Positions 39,701 through 54,031 of a stretch of DNA of 64,000 bases are shown here, piece by piece. Positions within the stretch are counted from its first letter, which is position 1. Each line of letters begins with the position of its first letter. The stretch comes from Siphlonurus alternatus (taxonomy: Eukaryota; Arthropoda; Insecta; Ephemeroptera; Siphlonuridae): NCBI GenBank assembly GCA_949825025.1, contig OX463782.1, forward strand, positions 31,963,351-32,027,350, given 5' to 3'. Below the pieces are notes generated by a model, which saw only the letters and a list, made by a program, of their open reading frames with translations, was not told the DNA's origin and searched no databases. The translations under genes and the position numbers were made by a program.

Positions 39701-42700
39701 GTTTCACAAATTGGAGAAAGTTTTAAGAACTTTGTAACACACTTTCGGCGCACCTCATGTTAAATTCTATGGCAGCCATCTTGGCAAATGCCAATAATTT
39801 TCTACGAAACCCTGCAATTTCAGCTTTAATTAAACATATTATTATACTACATATTTCAATATTTATGGAGAATAATAATTTATACTTGCTAAATAGCTTA
39901 TATATAAAGCTGACAGCAATCAGAAAAAAAAACAAATGTTTATAAATCTAATAATTCTCACCATAAGGTTGTAATACTTTCTTATGAATCTCACGTGAAA
40001 ATTGCTACCACTTTTTGCAGCTTCGACTGTACAAATTCAACATATCTTTTGCATGCACAAGACACGGCGTGTTCTTGCAAGTTTGTTAAGGTTGCCACAC
40101 CAGCATGATCATCTGCTTTATTCTGAAACCGTAAGGGTCTTCATTTTACCGTGTTATCCCTCGGTAAATATTGGGGTTCTCCTCGAAGTAAAATAAGCAT
40201 CCTCTGATTTCATATTTTGAATTTTAAATAAAGTAAATATTAAAAAAATAGCTCTCCCCTTTTTTTGCAGAACTGAAAAAATAATACATCAATGAAAAAA
40301 AAAAAAAAATCACGTTTGTTCATTTGATTAGAATTTGTACCTTTATACAAAAGCAAGTTTATAAAAATAAATCGAGTGTTTTTAAGTTGTTTTTTCTTGT
40401 CCAATGCCTGCTGTTAGTTTTGCCACCATGCTATTCATCACGGTAGACCAGGTAGGTTCGTGACGTCACAAGCTATCAATCGGTCGTCTCTGAGGAGTTG
40501 AGCTCCATCTGTCACGTCCTCCGCAACTGTATTATTCCACCAATAATACTACAGCCTTTATGTTTTATGTATTATCAGCAACTTTCGATGACTTTCAAAG
40601 TGTTTTTCAACTACAAAACTCTCTCTCTATCTCCCCCTTTTTTTTATATAAAAGGTCAAGTATGTTAAAATAAAAAAGGGATACGTTTCATTTTTAGATT
40701 TTTTACCATTTTTTAACTAGAGTGTAATTCTAAATTTTATGGTGTACTCAAAGTAACTAAATATTTTTCCTAAAAGTACGTTTTTTTTCCATTTTTTACG
40801 AAATAATTTCACCTTTCCATTTTACACTTTCCTACATTGTTTGGTAAAGCTTTAGTTCCAAGAGACGAAGAGATGCAGATTTACAATTTTGGGAGAGGCG
40901 TCCAGTCTATCCGAAAATAGTTTTTAAGTTTACCACAGCTCCATGACTACCTAACAACGTTCAAAAACAAAACAGAGGCCGCAGGGTAATATAAAGTTTG
41001 GTGGTGTCGCTAGGTTTTCTGTTACCTATTTTCAAAAATTCATAATAACAAAAAACTTCACAAAACGATCGTTGAGAAAATTTAATTTTCAATACACTTA
41101 TAAAGAATTAAAAAATTAGCACTGTTTTAATTTTAGCATGCAGAAATTAAATCAAGTACTAAATATTGTATTAAATCCTATATACTTAACGTTAATATAT
41201 AAAAATATTATAGTAATCATATACAATTTACATTTAATAAAACATATAATAGAATTCATATTTTATTGAAATATTTTGGACGCAATTTAAGAATGATAAA
41301 ACGGGATGTCTTAAGTAAAACATTAAATTTAAATTTTATCTTATGACGTCATCACAAAGTTGTAATATTTTTAGACTTATCTCTTCAAACAGAGAAAAAG
41401 ATTGAAAATTTGAGATGACATAATTTTTCAAGTCACGACGACATGCAAGCTTCGTTATTATGTTAAAAAGAGGCTTGCTGGGTCTAATGCATTGTAATCT
41501 TTATCGTGCATTGCTCCATTTAACGAAGCTTTTAGCCGAGCTATGCAGCGATAAGCCGGAGGTTTGAATTGTTATATGAAGAAGCCAGGGGCGATCGGTC
41601 CATAGATGCGAAGAATGCACTGCATGACCAACACAGATGGGAATGATGGGATTTTTTTTATTGTCTTTTGGTGCTCCAAGCATATAATTTTCATTAGTTT
41701 GAATTTATAATTTTGAATAAAATCCCGCTGATCTTATTCTCGCTTGTCTTCGTATTTTTTCGCGATTTAAGACTGCGGCCCGAGTGATCGCAGTCATCAC
41801 TACGTCACTAGAACCGGATCTAGCCAATAGAAAAGGCGCAAAATGAGATGGTGGTTGGGGTGGGCTATGGTAAAAATAATAGCTGGTGAAGCGCTGTATT
41901 CAGAGCCTCCTCAACCAATCAAAATCAGATGACGAGAAACTTTGATATTCATATTCGAAAATATTTAATATTTTAATAAATAAATAAGTATGTTACTCTT
42001 TTAAAATAAAAATATCAATTATGAAATTACCACATTTATTCTAATTTTTAAATTACCTAGTCTGTAGTCTTATAGTCTCTAGTCTGATTTTTTTGATAGA
42101 AAAAATATTCTTTGCAAGCTAGCGCCATATATATGCTGTGTTGCAAAAACGAACTACTTAGTAGTTAGTAAAGTTCGCAAGCTAGCTAGTACGGAAGCGC
42201 ACACGTCTGGTTCTGTTCAGTGATGCCTGCGATGTATTTTGCTTGTGTTATGCGTGTCTAGTGTATAATTTAGGGAGTTTCTTTAAACTATGTGAAATAT
42301 ACCTAATATAATAAGTTGACAAATTTATTGATAGTTTACCAAAAAGAGCGTCGTCTATACATGAAATTTTATATTTAGTAAGTTTGTTTTACATTGACAT
42401 ATTTATGCCATGCATGGTAGAATAAAAATTATACTTATTATAATTTAGGAGCAACGGAAAATAAGAAATAAGACTTTATAATTTGCACCGTTGATTAAAA
42501 AGAATGAAAAATATATACATTTAAAAACATTGAAATTAGTAAATTAACTTTTTTTTTTTAGAATACGGCAAAAATATTAAAGAAACAAAAACATCAGCAT
42601 CGATGGTATAGCTTCGGTTATAAAAAAAAAATCAAAGTTTTCATTGATTTTTAATAAAATAATACTGGATTGATAATTTTAAGAATCATATAAAACTTTG

Positions 42701-44388
42701 AATCATGTTTCTGGACTTTCTGGAGTGTTAATTTTAAACTTCAAAATTTATCTGCCACGCCCCTTTTTTAGAAAAAATCGCGCCTGCGGCGGGCTGTACG
42801 GGGGGCACGGCCCCCCGGACCCCCCTTTGGCATTTTATTCTCGTCGTTTTCAATGCGCATGACTATGTAGTAAGGTCACCGATCGCCACTGGAAGAAGCT
42901 TAACCTTCTTCACTCGAGAAAGTATTTTAATATTCAAGAAAACTTTCAGAAAAGAAAGCTTATTTTTTTTTGCACTCAGAATTTTAGCAGAAGAGAAAAT
43001 TTTGGTGATTTTACTATAGACCTTCGATATGCATACTTTGGTAAAAAAGGAATATAAATCACAAAATAATAAACAACCTTGTTTCAAATTAATTTTCCTA
43101 ACCTATAATGTTATGACATAGTACGTTACAACATTTTTGAAATTCTGAATAATTATTATAATATAAAACAGTTTAGAACATAATAATAATTATGCTTATA
43201 ATATGTTTAATGTTAAAATTATAATGTAACATTCGTTGGCAAAGAATTTTAAATATTTTTAAACATATAATATCTTTCGCTTGATATATTGCTTTTTTTC
43301 TGTATATAAATTATAAAAAATCATAGTAATTCCATACAATACACACACTTTGAAATCAAGCAAGGACGCAGCACGTACTTTTTATTATTAATTATTTTAA
43401 ATAAATTTACATAATTAAATTGTGTTATTTCTTTCTACACTGGTAATTAAAATACAGCGAATGTTTTAAAATAAAAATTTTGAACTTGTTAGTAATTTGA
43501 ACTTTTGAAACTGCAAATTTTCCACGTTCAAACTTGTCACTTTGACCCAGTGACCTGTTTGTTTATTATTGTTGACCTAGGCTACGTCGATGCGTTTGTT
43601 ACACTCTGTTTAACTTACCACAATAATTCTTTTTTAGTTCTTGGCTTGTATGCGAGCGAAATAGAGAGAAATATGGATTATTTAACGATATTCTAAAAAG
43701 AAACAAAAAAATATATATAATATAGTCAAACATTATGCCGCAAGTTTTTAAAGATAGATATTTACATTAAATTACTCATGCAGTACAAGGAATGTTATAT
43801 AAAATATTTCTTTATATTATAATATTCAGAATATTTCTTGGCATGAAAAGAATGAATTCCAAAGTCTTTTATATATTATACAGTTTTAGTCAGCATTATT
43901 ACGTATAATATTTTATATCGTTATAATTTTTATATATTTTTTTACATCATCATGTTAGTGTCAGATATTATCTGGCCAAATTTCATATTTCAAAGTTAAT
44001 CTTTTTACCAATAAAAAAATGTCAAAATTTTTGATACGAGAAAAAAAAAATATAATCCTTTTGATGCATTACTTTGTATTGATTGTACGTGAACTGAATA
44101 TAAATATTACGACACAAGTTGAGTAATTAGAAGAGGCTTGCCAACTTGAGCACGTGTTCTTAGGAAGCATCGCAACAAGAAACTTCGACTAGTACACCAC
44201 GGGAAACCACAAAAGTTACCCTTGCTGACTTTCCAGTAACCAAGAAGATAAAGATTTTCTATTTTATTTATTATTATTTTTTTAATCAAACCCTGTTAGG
44301 TACTTCTACTTACTAATTACATACTACTTTGAAACCCTGAACCTTCCAAAATCCTAACTTGAGCGCTTCACGGGCTCTTTCGGAACGT
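36781..44388. other. Long gene-free stretch
   Basis: No gene is supported in 7.6 kb. Items seen: a hairpin at 37636-37682 (TGGCGCCTA / TAGGCGCCA, 9-bp perfect stem); TGACGTCA at 40461 and 41344; a GC-rich patch at 41770-41900; a patch at 42110-42260 with CATATATATG and mixed composition; and an isolated GC tract at 42778-42826 (GGGGGGCACGGCCCCCC), perhaps a terminus of a GC-rich MITE. Open frames are 60-75 codons, with no domain. Confidence 0.35.
37636..37682. repeat. Perfect 9-bp stem hairpin
   Basis: TGGCGCCTA and TAGGCGCCA are separated by 29 bp, inside a GC-richer patch. The outer bases GG/CA do not extend the pairing. It could be a small element or a chance palindrome built on GGCGCC. 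Confidence 0.5.
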
Positions 44389-44675
44389 GGGCGGCCAGGG
44401 CCTTTAATTGTAATCCATCCCGGCATTTGCCTGCGACTGAGGGAAACGTGAAAACCTCAGTCAGGATGGGCAGCTTTTGTTAATGAACCGGAAGTGCAAT
44501 GGTCTAAATCCAGGGGAGCCACATAGTGGAAAAGCGCAACGATTTACCCCTGGGTGAGAAACGTGCAATGGTTTTTGTTGAAAATAGTCACCCATCCAAC
44601 TACTAACCACGCTCGGCGTTGCTTGACTTTGGTGATCTGACGAGACCCGGTCAAACGGTCACACCTCCCAAATTT
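44389..44675 (-). repeat. 5S rRNA-derived SINE, copy B
   Basis: On the minus strand, 44650-44588 contains the 5S rRNA-like head (GGGTCTCGTCAGATCACCAA, GTCAAGCAACGCCGAGCGTG, GTTAGTAGTTGGATGGGTGA), closer to canonical 5S at the C box (TTGGATGGGTGAC) than copy A. The body CCCAGGGGTAAATCGTTGCG, then the core GAGGTTTTCACGTTTCCCTC, then GCAAATGCCGGGATGG, is shared with copy A. About 285 bp, ending near GGCCGCCCACG. It has the pol III internal promoter of 5S type and no coding capacity. Confidence 0.87.
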
Positions 44676-45117
44676 TCAATTTTATGAAAGCCTTCTAGCT
44701 AATTCTGAAGTGAAAGTTCATCACATTTCCAAAGGCTGCATGACATCGTTCACAATCGCAGAGAAGAGTAACTTTCAGGATGACTGGAGGTGTACACAAC
44801 TTCTTTTTATATTCATGTTTCATCTTATAAATAAGATTAAGAACGTGATGCTGGTTTGAAGTTTCACATAGTGTTGATGTACCGTACGCTGAAATAATTT
44901 CAACTCTCTCTTTCGCTCATGAGCATCGCAAAGTTAAGTAGCAAGCAAAGTCTCTAGGATCCTTCAATAAGTATACATATTAGAAAAACGACAAATGGAT
45001 GAATGCTTTTGAAAAGACAGATTGTTTGAGTGCTAGATAACCGTGTGTGTTGTGTTATCTGGTGATATTAAAATCATAAGCTAATATTCAAAATTTTAAA
45101 AAATAAAGTACATTAAT
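44676..45117. other. AT-rich intergenic stretch
   Basis: Nothing recognisable. Confidence 0.4.
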
Positions 45118-45245
45118 TCATTGATTTGGAAAATTTCCCACTTGCAGCTTTTTTAATCACCATGCCTTGTGTTATTATTACGGTCGGGGCGTGGTGATTA
45201 TGATTAACAAGGCCGCAAAGGGAAAATTTACAAGTCGATGACTTT
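45118..45245. mobile_element. Foldback MITE, family C copy 3
   Basis: The left arm GGAAAATTTCCCACTTGCAG, then TTAATCACCATGCC, pairs with the right arm GGTGATTATGATTAACAAGG, then GCAAAGGGAAAATTT. It is related to the copies at 26797, 28057 and 51341, with eroded outer ends (CATTGATT / AAGTCGATG). Confidence 0.7.
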
Positions 45246-46674
<1,429 letters not shown>

Positions 46675-46866
46675 CACCCAATACATTAATTAAATTAAAT
46701 TGTGTATGTTTACTATAACATTTAAAAATCTTCGTTCGATTAAACATAATCGTATGTTCCGCATTTTCCTCCCTTTCCTATTTCATACAATATTCTATTT
46801 AACTTTTATTTTCAATTAACTTTAAATACAAAAAAAAAAACGTTTTTGTCCTGCATGATAAAAATC

Positions 46867-47037
46867 TTTGCGTCAATAAACGTAACAAACAAACGCCAGT
46901 CGTCGCAGTGAGGCTTTCAATTAACGCGGCTGTTGTGCGCGGTGATTGCGGACGAAGTAATTGCCGAGCACATCGACAAATCTCGCGTAATGTGAGCCCC
47001 TCCGAGCGTGGAAATTGAAACAGTATTTAACTGTTGA
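46867..47037 (-). repeat. GC-rich dispersed repeat, copy 2
   Basis: Inverted, near-identical copy of 4105-4281. On the minus strand it reads CACGCTCGGAGGGGCTCACA, then TTACGCGAGATTTGTCGATG, then GCAATTACTTCGTCCGCAAT, in the same order as copy 1. High identity with sharp edges suggests recent copying or strong constraint. There are no TIRs, no poly-A tail and no obvious target duplication. Confidence 0.75.
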
Positions 47038-47950
47038 CCGTTAATGAAATCACATCCCTAAATGTTTTATTTATAGATGTAATGATATCTATAAAATACA
47101 TAAATCAAAGTATATTATTTTTAATTGCATTAAATATTAATTAATATTAATAATTTTTAATATTATTAATGAAGTCTTTTAATATAAAATTATGATAATA
47201 AATCATATATATTAATGATATATAATCATACAAAGTTTATCTGTTTCTCATGCTGCAATTTTATTAAAAAATATCTTGCATACATTATCAGATATTGAGG
47301 GTCGATTTAATGGGTAAACGATTACCGTTCTGGCGTCATCAATCACGACCAGTGGCGCCTCCGGGGATTTCCCTGCCACTGAGAGATTCTTCCGCCAGCA
47401 GAGAAGGAAATTGATTAGAATAAGATTGAAATGAAAACACTGCAAACTTTTTCAAATCAAACATTTCGTTTGAGAGATTTCATCCGTGTATCTTTAGATA
47501 AATCTCTTATGTTTATTTAACTATACATTGATACTTTTTATGAAGAATTTGAATAGTAAATAATGTTGTTACCAGTATGTATTTTTTTGTGTACTTTTAG
47601 TACATAAATAAATCAAGTAAGTATAAAGCAATATTAAGTGCTCTTAGTCTAGATACTAAAGTAAAAGAATACCACTTCTTTTGTTTTTTGTATTAAAGCT
47701 TCTTGCATCAATAAATTACTGACAAAGCGGATTACCTTTAGCGTGGAACTTTGATATTAAAATCGAATCTTTGTGATTCAAAGTACACTTCAAAGCATAC
47801 GGAATGTTAGTTTTGCTCTCTTTGGTGGTTATATTGTCAATTGTCATGCAAATTATGAAGACATTTATTGATCTTTTAGTATGGATAGCTAGGTACTAAT
47901 CTCACCTCCTTATCAAAGATCTGATAAGCACAAACTTCCTGACCGTGAAT
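47038..47950. other. AT-rich intergenic stretch
   Basis: A GC-richer patch at 47330-47400 (CCAGTGGCGCCTCCGG). No gene is supported. Confidence 0.4.
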
Positions 47951-48060
47951 TTTCTCTCGAATTCATTTTTCCGTAAAAAAATAAAGAAAAATTCTTATGG
48001 GAATTTTCATAGTAGATTTTCTTTATTTTTTTTTACGGAAAAATGGATTCGAGCGAAAAA
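47951..48060. mobile_element. Small foldback, 110 bp
   Basis: The left arm CTCGAATTCATTTTTCCGTA, then an A-rich tract and AATAAAGAAAA, pairs with a right arm of TTTTCTTTATT, then TTTTACGGAAAAATGGATTC and GAGCG. The loop is about 30 bp. It is non-coding and single copy here. Confidence 0.65.
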
Positions 48061-49004
48061 AAAAATAATCGTGGTGTTTTTCAGGTTAGGCCCCATGTCA
48101 AGCGACGCGTTCACTCTGACTTTGGATTTTGTTTTCTGGCAAACCTATGTGAGATAGAATTTTTTTATTTTGGTTCCGTATGGAAGACCACTTGAACTAT
48201 TTAAAAAATACTATACTAAACCTTTTTTTCATTACAGACTCTTTATTTTAAGTAGTATTTTCTGTGTATCATTTTCTATTGGAGTAACAATGTAAATAAT
48301 AGCAAAATCAGGCCAGGGTAGCATCTGTATATAATTAGTTTTGTTCATTTAGTATAATGTATTGCTAAATCGATGAAATTATGCCGATATCTATATTATA
48401 TAGCGTCAATAAGGTTTGATTTCAAATATTTGCAGAATATGAACGAAGAAGTGATCAAATTTTGAAACTAACAGTATATAAAAGTATACATTTGGAAAGT
48501 AAGTTAGCGATAAAATTACAAGCCATGAAATGTCACAGAGTCAGGTGAAATATTAAATTATCGAATCAACGCCTACAGAGTATATGCAGAATTAACACGT
48601 GTGGGATGTGTTTAATGAAATATCAAATCTGAGAATGTCGTTTGAGAATTATTTAATACAAATTTCGTAGGGAAGTATATAAAGCAGTAAAATGAGAATG
48701 TTTCCTCGTTTTGGAATCAAATACAAACTGAAGAATTCAACTGATTAATAATTAATATTGTCCAGTATATTATTTATTTATATATTTTTTCTCAAAAATA
48801 TAATATAAAAAAATATAATGAAAATAAAAAAAAAATGTTAATAATGTACATAATTATATTATTAGTGTAATTTTATTCATGAATATTTTTTATATGCCTA
48901 TGTATTTTATTTTTAAATACCTATATGCGTGTATGTTATTTTTAAGTACAATGTTAATTAGAATTAAGTATCTGTTATGTATAATCTATGTAACAATTCT
49001 GACG
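48061..49004. other. AT-rich intergenic stretch
   Basis: Nothing recognisable. Confidence 0.4.
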
Positions 49005-49065
49005 TGATCTTTGCTGTAAAGCCAACGATCGAAATAAAATTTGAATTTTGAATTTGAATATTTAA
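49005..49065 (+). repeat. Possible LINE 3' tail
   Basis: GATCGAAATAAAATTTGAAT is followed by TTTGAAT-type short repeats. An AATAAA next to a short tandem tail is how several non-LTR retrotransposons end. Only the last tens of bases would be present, with no reverse transcriptase remnant upstream. Confidence 0.3.
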
Positions 49066-50434
49066 TATGAGTTAAATATTTACAACCTCACCAACAATGA
49101 ACAAGGTGAATTTTCGTGATAACTGAGAGAGAAGTTTCTTTTTAACAATCGTATTTAATATTTAAAAAGATAAAATACATGCATTGTTAATCATGATGGC
49201 AAGAGTTAGAGTGTAACTTACAAGTTTTGTATGTAACTTTGAAACAATCATATTATTATCAAGGTAGAAGATTATAAGATTTTTTTTTTGTTATACAAGA
49301 AACAACTTAAAACGTAGATTTTAAAGCAATTTTAACATTTATTTAAGTTTTATATGAAACTATAAGTTTCTTTATGTTTATAGGAACAAGATTTGAAACA
49401 GTAGAATCTTACTTACTCAAAGATCTCATTAAAAAGACGGTATTCTGTAAATCTTATTGACACTATATCTTGAAGGAACGATCTCTTTCAAGACATTCTC
49501 TCATCTCTGTCGCTTCTATCTTGACAGGGTCAGAAAATAAGTTACTCATTCTGAGGTATTGACAAGATTTTAGGGCCCTAAATTTTCTCATGGCCTTATG
49601 CTTTAAGTGAAGAAATTTATGAATTTAAAAGTAATTATTTTAAAAGCATAATTTGTATTGCTTTTTTTTTTTAAACACGTCTTTTACAGAAAGCTGTTTC
49701 TTTTTCTTTTGTCACATTTTTTTCCTTTGAAATCATTGCTCTTTTTTGCGGGTCAATCCCACTGCGAGTTCTAACAAGAAAGAGAACATCAAGATGACGA
49801 TTTATTGATTTGCCACCCATCATCTCCACTTTCACGTTAAGAACCGGAGAGAAGGACTGCAATTTCGTCACGTCCTCACTTCTGGTATGTGAATTGCAAT
49901 TTCCGGAAAACTAGCTCATAAGTCGTACACACTCGGGCAGAATTAACAACACAAGCAAGAGTCTTTCAATTAATTTTACCAAGACCTCTAGCTTCTCTTT
50001 GTCCCTTAAAAAGAACGAATGTGTACCGGCCTTTCATTTCCTGTGTTGGAGAAGATATTTTTCGTTGTTCTTTCTTGCTGGGAAGTGAGATAAAGTAACA
50101 ACACATTTTAGCTTGATGTTTCATCCCCTTACAAAGTCAAGTTTATTTGCAGCTAAATAATTTTGTTATCTATTTTGAAAATACCTGAAAAAATAGAAAT
50201 AGCAAACTAATTAATTAATTAATTTCGTGTTTATTTTTGTTCAGTTGTTGAAATAGCATGAGAAAATCTTCATAGGTTATATTAAAATTAATATTAAATT
50301 GAATATAATTTGAATTAATTTTTTTAAAATGTGTTGCACTTAAGTGAGAAAGCCCTCAGGAATATCTCGTTAACTTTGCAGCTAACGTCGACAAGTTTAT
50401 CGTGTTAGTCTCAAGAGCACCTCTGGCAAGTGAG
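49066..50434. other. AT-rich intergenic stretch
   Basis: Nothing recognisable. Confidence 0.4.
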
Positions 50435-50535
50435 TAAGAAGTTTGCTAGCGGGTGTGTCGGGTCTTGAACCAGCCACCGCCTTGGGAGAGGGAGCTCTTA
50501 ACGTCAAGTCTAATAAGTACGCTGACTTACAGGCG
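50435..50535 (-). repeat. Possible tRNA-like retroposon remnant
   Basis: On the minus strand GGCTGGTTCAAGACCCGACA holds a B-box match (GGTTCAAGACC) in a T-arm-like setting. A convincing A box at the right distance is not visible, and no cloverleaf forms. Low confidence. Confidence 0.25.
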
Positions 50536-50736
50536 CGTTCACACCACTTTGTATTAGCATTTTCTTCCATTAGGCGAGTGTAGAAAGTACTTGCAACAAC
50601 AATGCACTCAGATAACTGTCAACAATAGACTGTGACATGCCCATTTTTTTTTATAGCAACAAAAAAATAAAATCGAAGGGCGGCAAAATTAAAACTTAAA
50701 TTATAAATTTTCCACACATTGGATTTTTAAAAGCTT

Positions 50737-50878
<142 letters not shown>

Positions 50879-51340
50879 TTAATACTAAAATTAAAAATAG
50901 GAAGTGATTTTCGTGCGAATATTTTCTTAAAAATATGCTTGCTTACAGCTAATAACCAGCATAAAATAACTGGTAAGAATCAAGGTTCGTACGCAGTCAG
51001 TTTATTTACTTGAAATGTTCATATAAATATAGCCAACAGTTAAAAAGTCAGTTTTTTATTCTTTTCGTCGTTATTGCTGAGTCATTTTCTCTACTTGAGC
51101 TGATTCCCGCCCACCTCCTGATTGAACTTTGAACTGTTGCAATAAATTTTCAAAGAAACAAAATGTACACATTGATCGTGCATATACATTCTATAGCATG
51201 CGTAGCATGATATTAGTATTTAGTTGTGATATATAGTACATTTTTTTTTTCATTTAAAATTTCAGCAAAATGACATGTTAAATCAGAATTCAAATGTATT
51301 ACGAATGTTCAGATTTTAATATTGTGAAAGGCTATTATAT
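50879..51340. other. AT-rich intergenic stretch
   Basis: Nothing recognisable. Confidence 0.4.
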
Positions 51341-51445
51341 ACTCGTTGACTTGGAAAAATTTTCATTTGCAGTTTTTTTTAATCTGCATGATATTCATGC
51401 TCACAATTGTGATCAACAAGGCTGCAAAGGGAAATTTTCGAAACA
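51341..51445. mobile_element. Foldback MITE, family C copy 4 (shortened)
   Basis: The left arm CGTTGACTTGGAAAAATTTT, then TTTGCAG, pairs with the right arm GATCAACAAGGCTGCAAAGG, then GAAATTTTCG. The middle is shortened compared with the other copies. A longer open frame that starts in it and runs on to 51591 is therefore not a gene. Confidence 0.6.
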
Positions 51446-51824
51446 TAACACATGAGAGAAAAATGTCATTAAAATTATTATTTTCACCCATCAAGTTTCG
51501 TTACAAAAACTTTTCTTATTTACTTAATATTGTATCGATTGACTTATCGCATCGAGTGTTAATTATTGTTGTCAGCGCCGCCATTGGATGACTTTTGAAC
51601 CCTCATCACACGTCACTCAAGTTAATGAAACATGACGCGGAAATTTGTACATCGAATTTCAAATTTAATCTGCTGTTGGAAATTCAAGTCCTGTCTAGTC
51701 AAAATTTCTCTCTTTCTTTCGAGACGAAGTATTTATTTAGGTAAGACTTTTAATAGTGAACAACAGTGTCATGTCTTGGAGGAAAAATTATAGTCACCGT
51801 TTATTTTTCAATCAAATTACTATT
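51446..51824. other. AT-rich intergenic stretch
   Basis: Nothing recognisable. Confidence 0.4.
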
Positions 51825-52217
51825 TTAAGGTAGAGATAACGCCGAACAGCTGATCGACGTAATGCCCTTTGATTAACATGTAAACCTTAGCAAATTGACA
51901 AAAATTCTGGAATTTTTTTGAGAGGCAGATATTAGTGCCTAAAAGCCATAGAAAAAATTTCAAAACGATTTAACGAGCCGATTTTTTTTAATTAATTTTT
52001 TTAATTTTCAGCATAGGGCTTTCCCATGGAGAGCTAAACTAAAAAATTAATTTAAAAAAATCGGCTCGTTAAATGTTTTTGAAACTTTTTCTATGGCTTT
52101 TAGGCACTAATATCTGCCTCTCAAAAAAATTTCAGAATTTTTGTCAATTTGCTAAGGTTTACATGTTAATCAAAGGGGATTACGTCGAACAGCTGTTCGA
52201 CGTTATCTCTACCTTAA
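51825..52217. mobile_element. Large foldback element with TTAA ends, 393 bp
   Basis: It opens TTAAGGTAGAGATAACG and closes CGTTATCTCTACCTTAA. The arms are about 165 bp and nearly identical (for example AATTTTTTTGAGAGGCAGAT pairs with ATCTGCCTCTCAAAAAAATT). Both contain CGAACAGCTG. A short central loop holds CATAGGGCTTTCCCATGG. TTAA at both outer ends fits a TTAA-type target. It is non-coding. High arm identity suggests a young element or arm homogenisation. Confidence 0.88.
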
Positions 52218-53502
52218 TAACTACTAAGTCTATATGTACCAACTTGAAAAAAAAAAAAAAAAACGAAACGAAAAACAAAACATAAACGAGAAAAACTCCC
52301 CTTAATACCTTTTGTTTGTGTTACAATTCTTATGCGTACTGTCTAAAAAAACTTTTTACAACAAACTTATAAAAACATCACTTTCAGCTTATAAAAAGAT
52401 AGGCCATCTTTTAAAAAGAGCTAGAATTATAATAAAAATGTAAAAAAATGAATATTTTTTTTAATTATATACTTTATACCAATTAAAAAGTTGTTAATTA
52501 ATATTAAATTCAGAAATTAAATATAAAGTTCACATCAAACAACCTATAATTACCCCGTTAATGGACCCTTTAAAAAATTATTATACTTTGAATTAATAAA
52601 AACATTATTAATTTTTAACAATATCTTTTATAAAATTTAAAAGTGTTCAATTATTATATGTTGTTGAAAGATTAATTTGATTGAACTCTATCAATTTCCT
52701 TTTCCATGAAGAATAATTGGCTGAACGTTGTAAACAAGACGAAGGGTAATTCCTCTTAAGTGCCGTAGAGGCTCGCAATCTTTTCTCTTCTTTTTTCGGG
52801 TGATTAATTCTACCGAGTCACCGCATTCGCAGATTGATGATCGTGATCAATTTCAGGACGGCGCAAACAAGTCCTTTGTTGCAACTGCCACTGCAGCAAC
52901 AGCACTGTTGTGTTTGTGCATTCAGTCGGCCCATTAATACCAGTCTAATGAGTCCTTTGTCCAGAGGTAATATAGTGTATAAAAAAAACAAGGTAGTTTA
53001 TTACAGTAAGATCTCTAACTAGAAAAACTATAAATTTTATTGTATTTTTTTCATGCTCAGCTTGATTTTTCATAAAATGTAAACTGAGAGGCGGTCAAGG
53101 CACTAGATAGTTGATCACTGACCAAGCCTTTTCATAAACTTAATTCATAGCCTCTTCCAAAAAAGAAAAAAAAAAAAGGAAAAAAAATAGTACTCGCTTT
53201 AAGCTGTGAGAAGATTGAAAAGGGGTAAAATTGTTAATAAAAATTATGTTTCCAAATTTCCTGCCAATAATTCTTCACAAGAGCAGTCACCCGTCTTACT
53301 TCCACAATATTGATCATTTTCTGTTTTCTACATAAAATTATGTGTAGAGTCACATCTTAGGCACTTACAGTAGTTCAATGCATTTTCAGCAAATAATGAA
53401 TATACGTTACTAGGTCATACAAAAACGCTTATGATAACGCTTAAATAAATGTACAAAGCTTATTACTTACGCATATATAGTAGACAGAAATTCACTCTCC
53501 TA
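52218..53502. other. Intergenic, with one GC-richer patch
   Basis: The patch at 52735-52960 (GCAACAGCACTG and CATTCAGTCGGCCC) has no supported frame. Confidence 0.4.
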
Positions 53503-53847
53503 CATCTTGCTGAGGGCTCGATTAGCAGCGAGGGATTTTACAGCCCAGTCAACCCCAAAGACCATAAGGTGAAATTCAATCAGATCATGACCTTGCCAAG
53601 TGATAAGAGGAACTATAAACCACACATGGTTTACTTGAGAAGGAAACTCCATTTCTGTGTCAACGGGAGCATACTGATACGTGTAGTATTTTGCACTTTT
53701 GGTGCAGCTTCCAAGAATATACAAGATTATGGCAACATAAAAAACTGGTTGACTGATAGCGTAAAGATATTCACGTTGACACAAAACAGAACACTCTACA
53801 AAATCTACCACCGTATACGCGTATAAAAGAGCAAAATATGCACACAA
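53503..53847 (-). CDS. Candidate membrane-protein exon, unrecognised
   Basis: The open frame on the minus strand is 115 codons, in a locally GC-richer block. The translation has hydrophobic segments typical of membrane proteins (PVFYVAIILYILGSC; VWFIVPLITW), conserved-looking Trp/Cys/Tyr content, and a C-terminus SLAANRALSKM before a TAG. It begins without an ATG (first codon TTG), so if real it is a terminal exon. A possible acceptor TCTGAG lies about 15 bp upstream. The opposite strand is also open in the mirrored codon register (125 codons), as happens when one strand is coding. I favour the minus strand. No family is recognised. Confidence 0.35.
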
Positions 53848-54031
53848 ATTTTTGAACTCAGAAAGTTAAAAATAGTACATGTAAATAGGATTGAAGAAAA
53901 CATATCTTGGGACATTTTATTAAATTTTAAAAACATCTCCACGTACTTGAAAGAAGTTATTTTTTGTAAGTACAAGTACTGTACGGGTATGTAGCAATTT
54001 TAAGTATCATCTCACTGAGAAATTAGGCGAC
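53848..54031. other. Short AT-rich stretch
   Basis: Nothing recognisable. Confidence 0.4.

Noticed and set aside
51346..51591. 81-codon hydrophobic open frame
   Set aside because: Starts inside a family C foldback; not shared by other copies and no domain.
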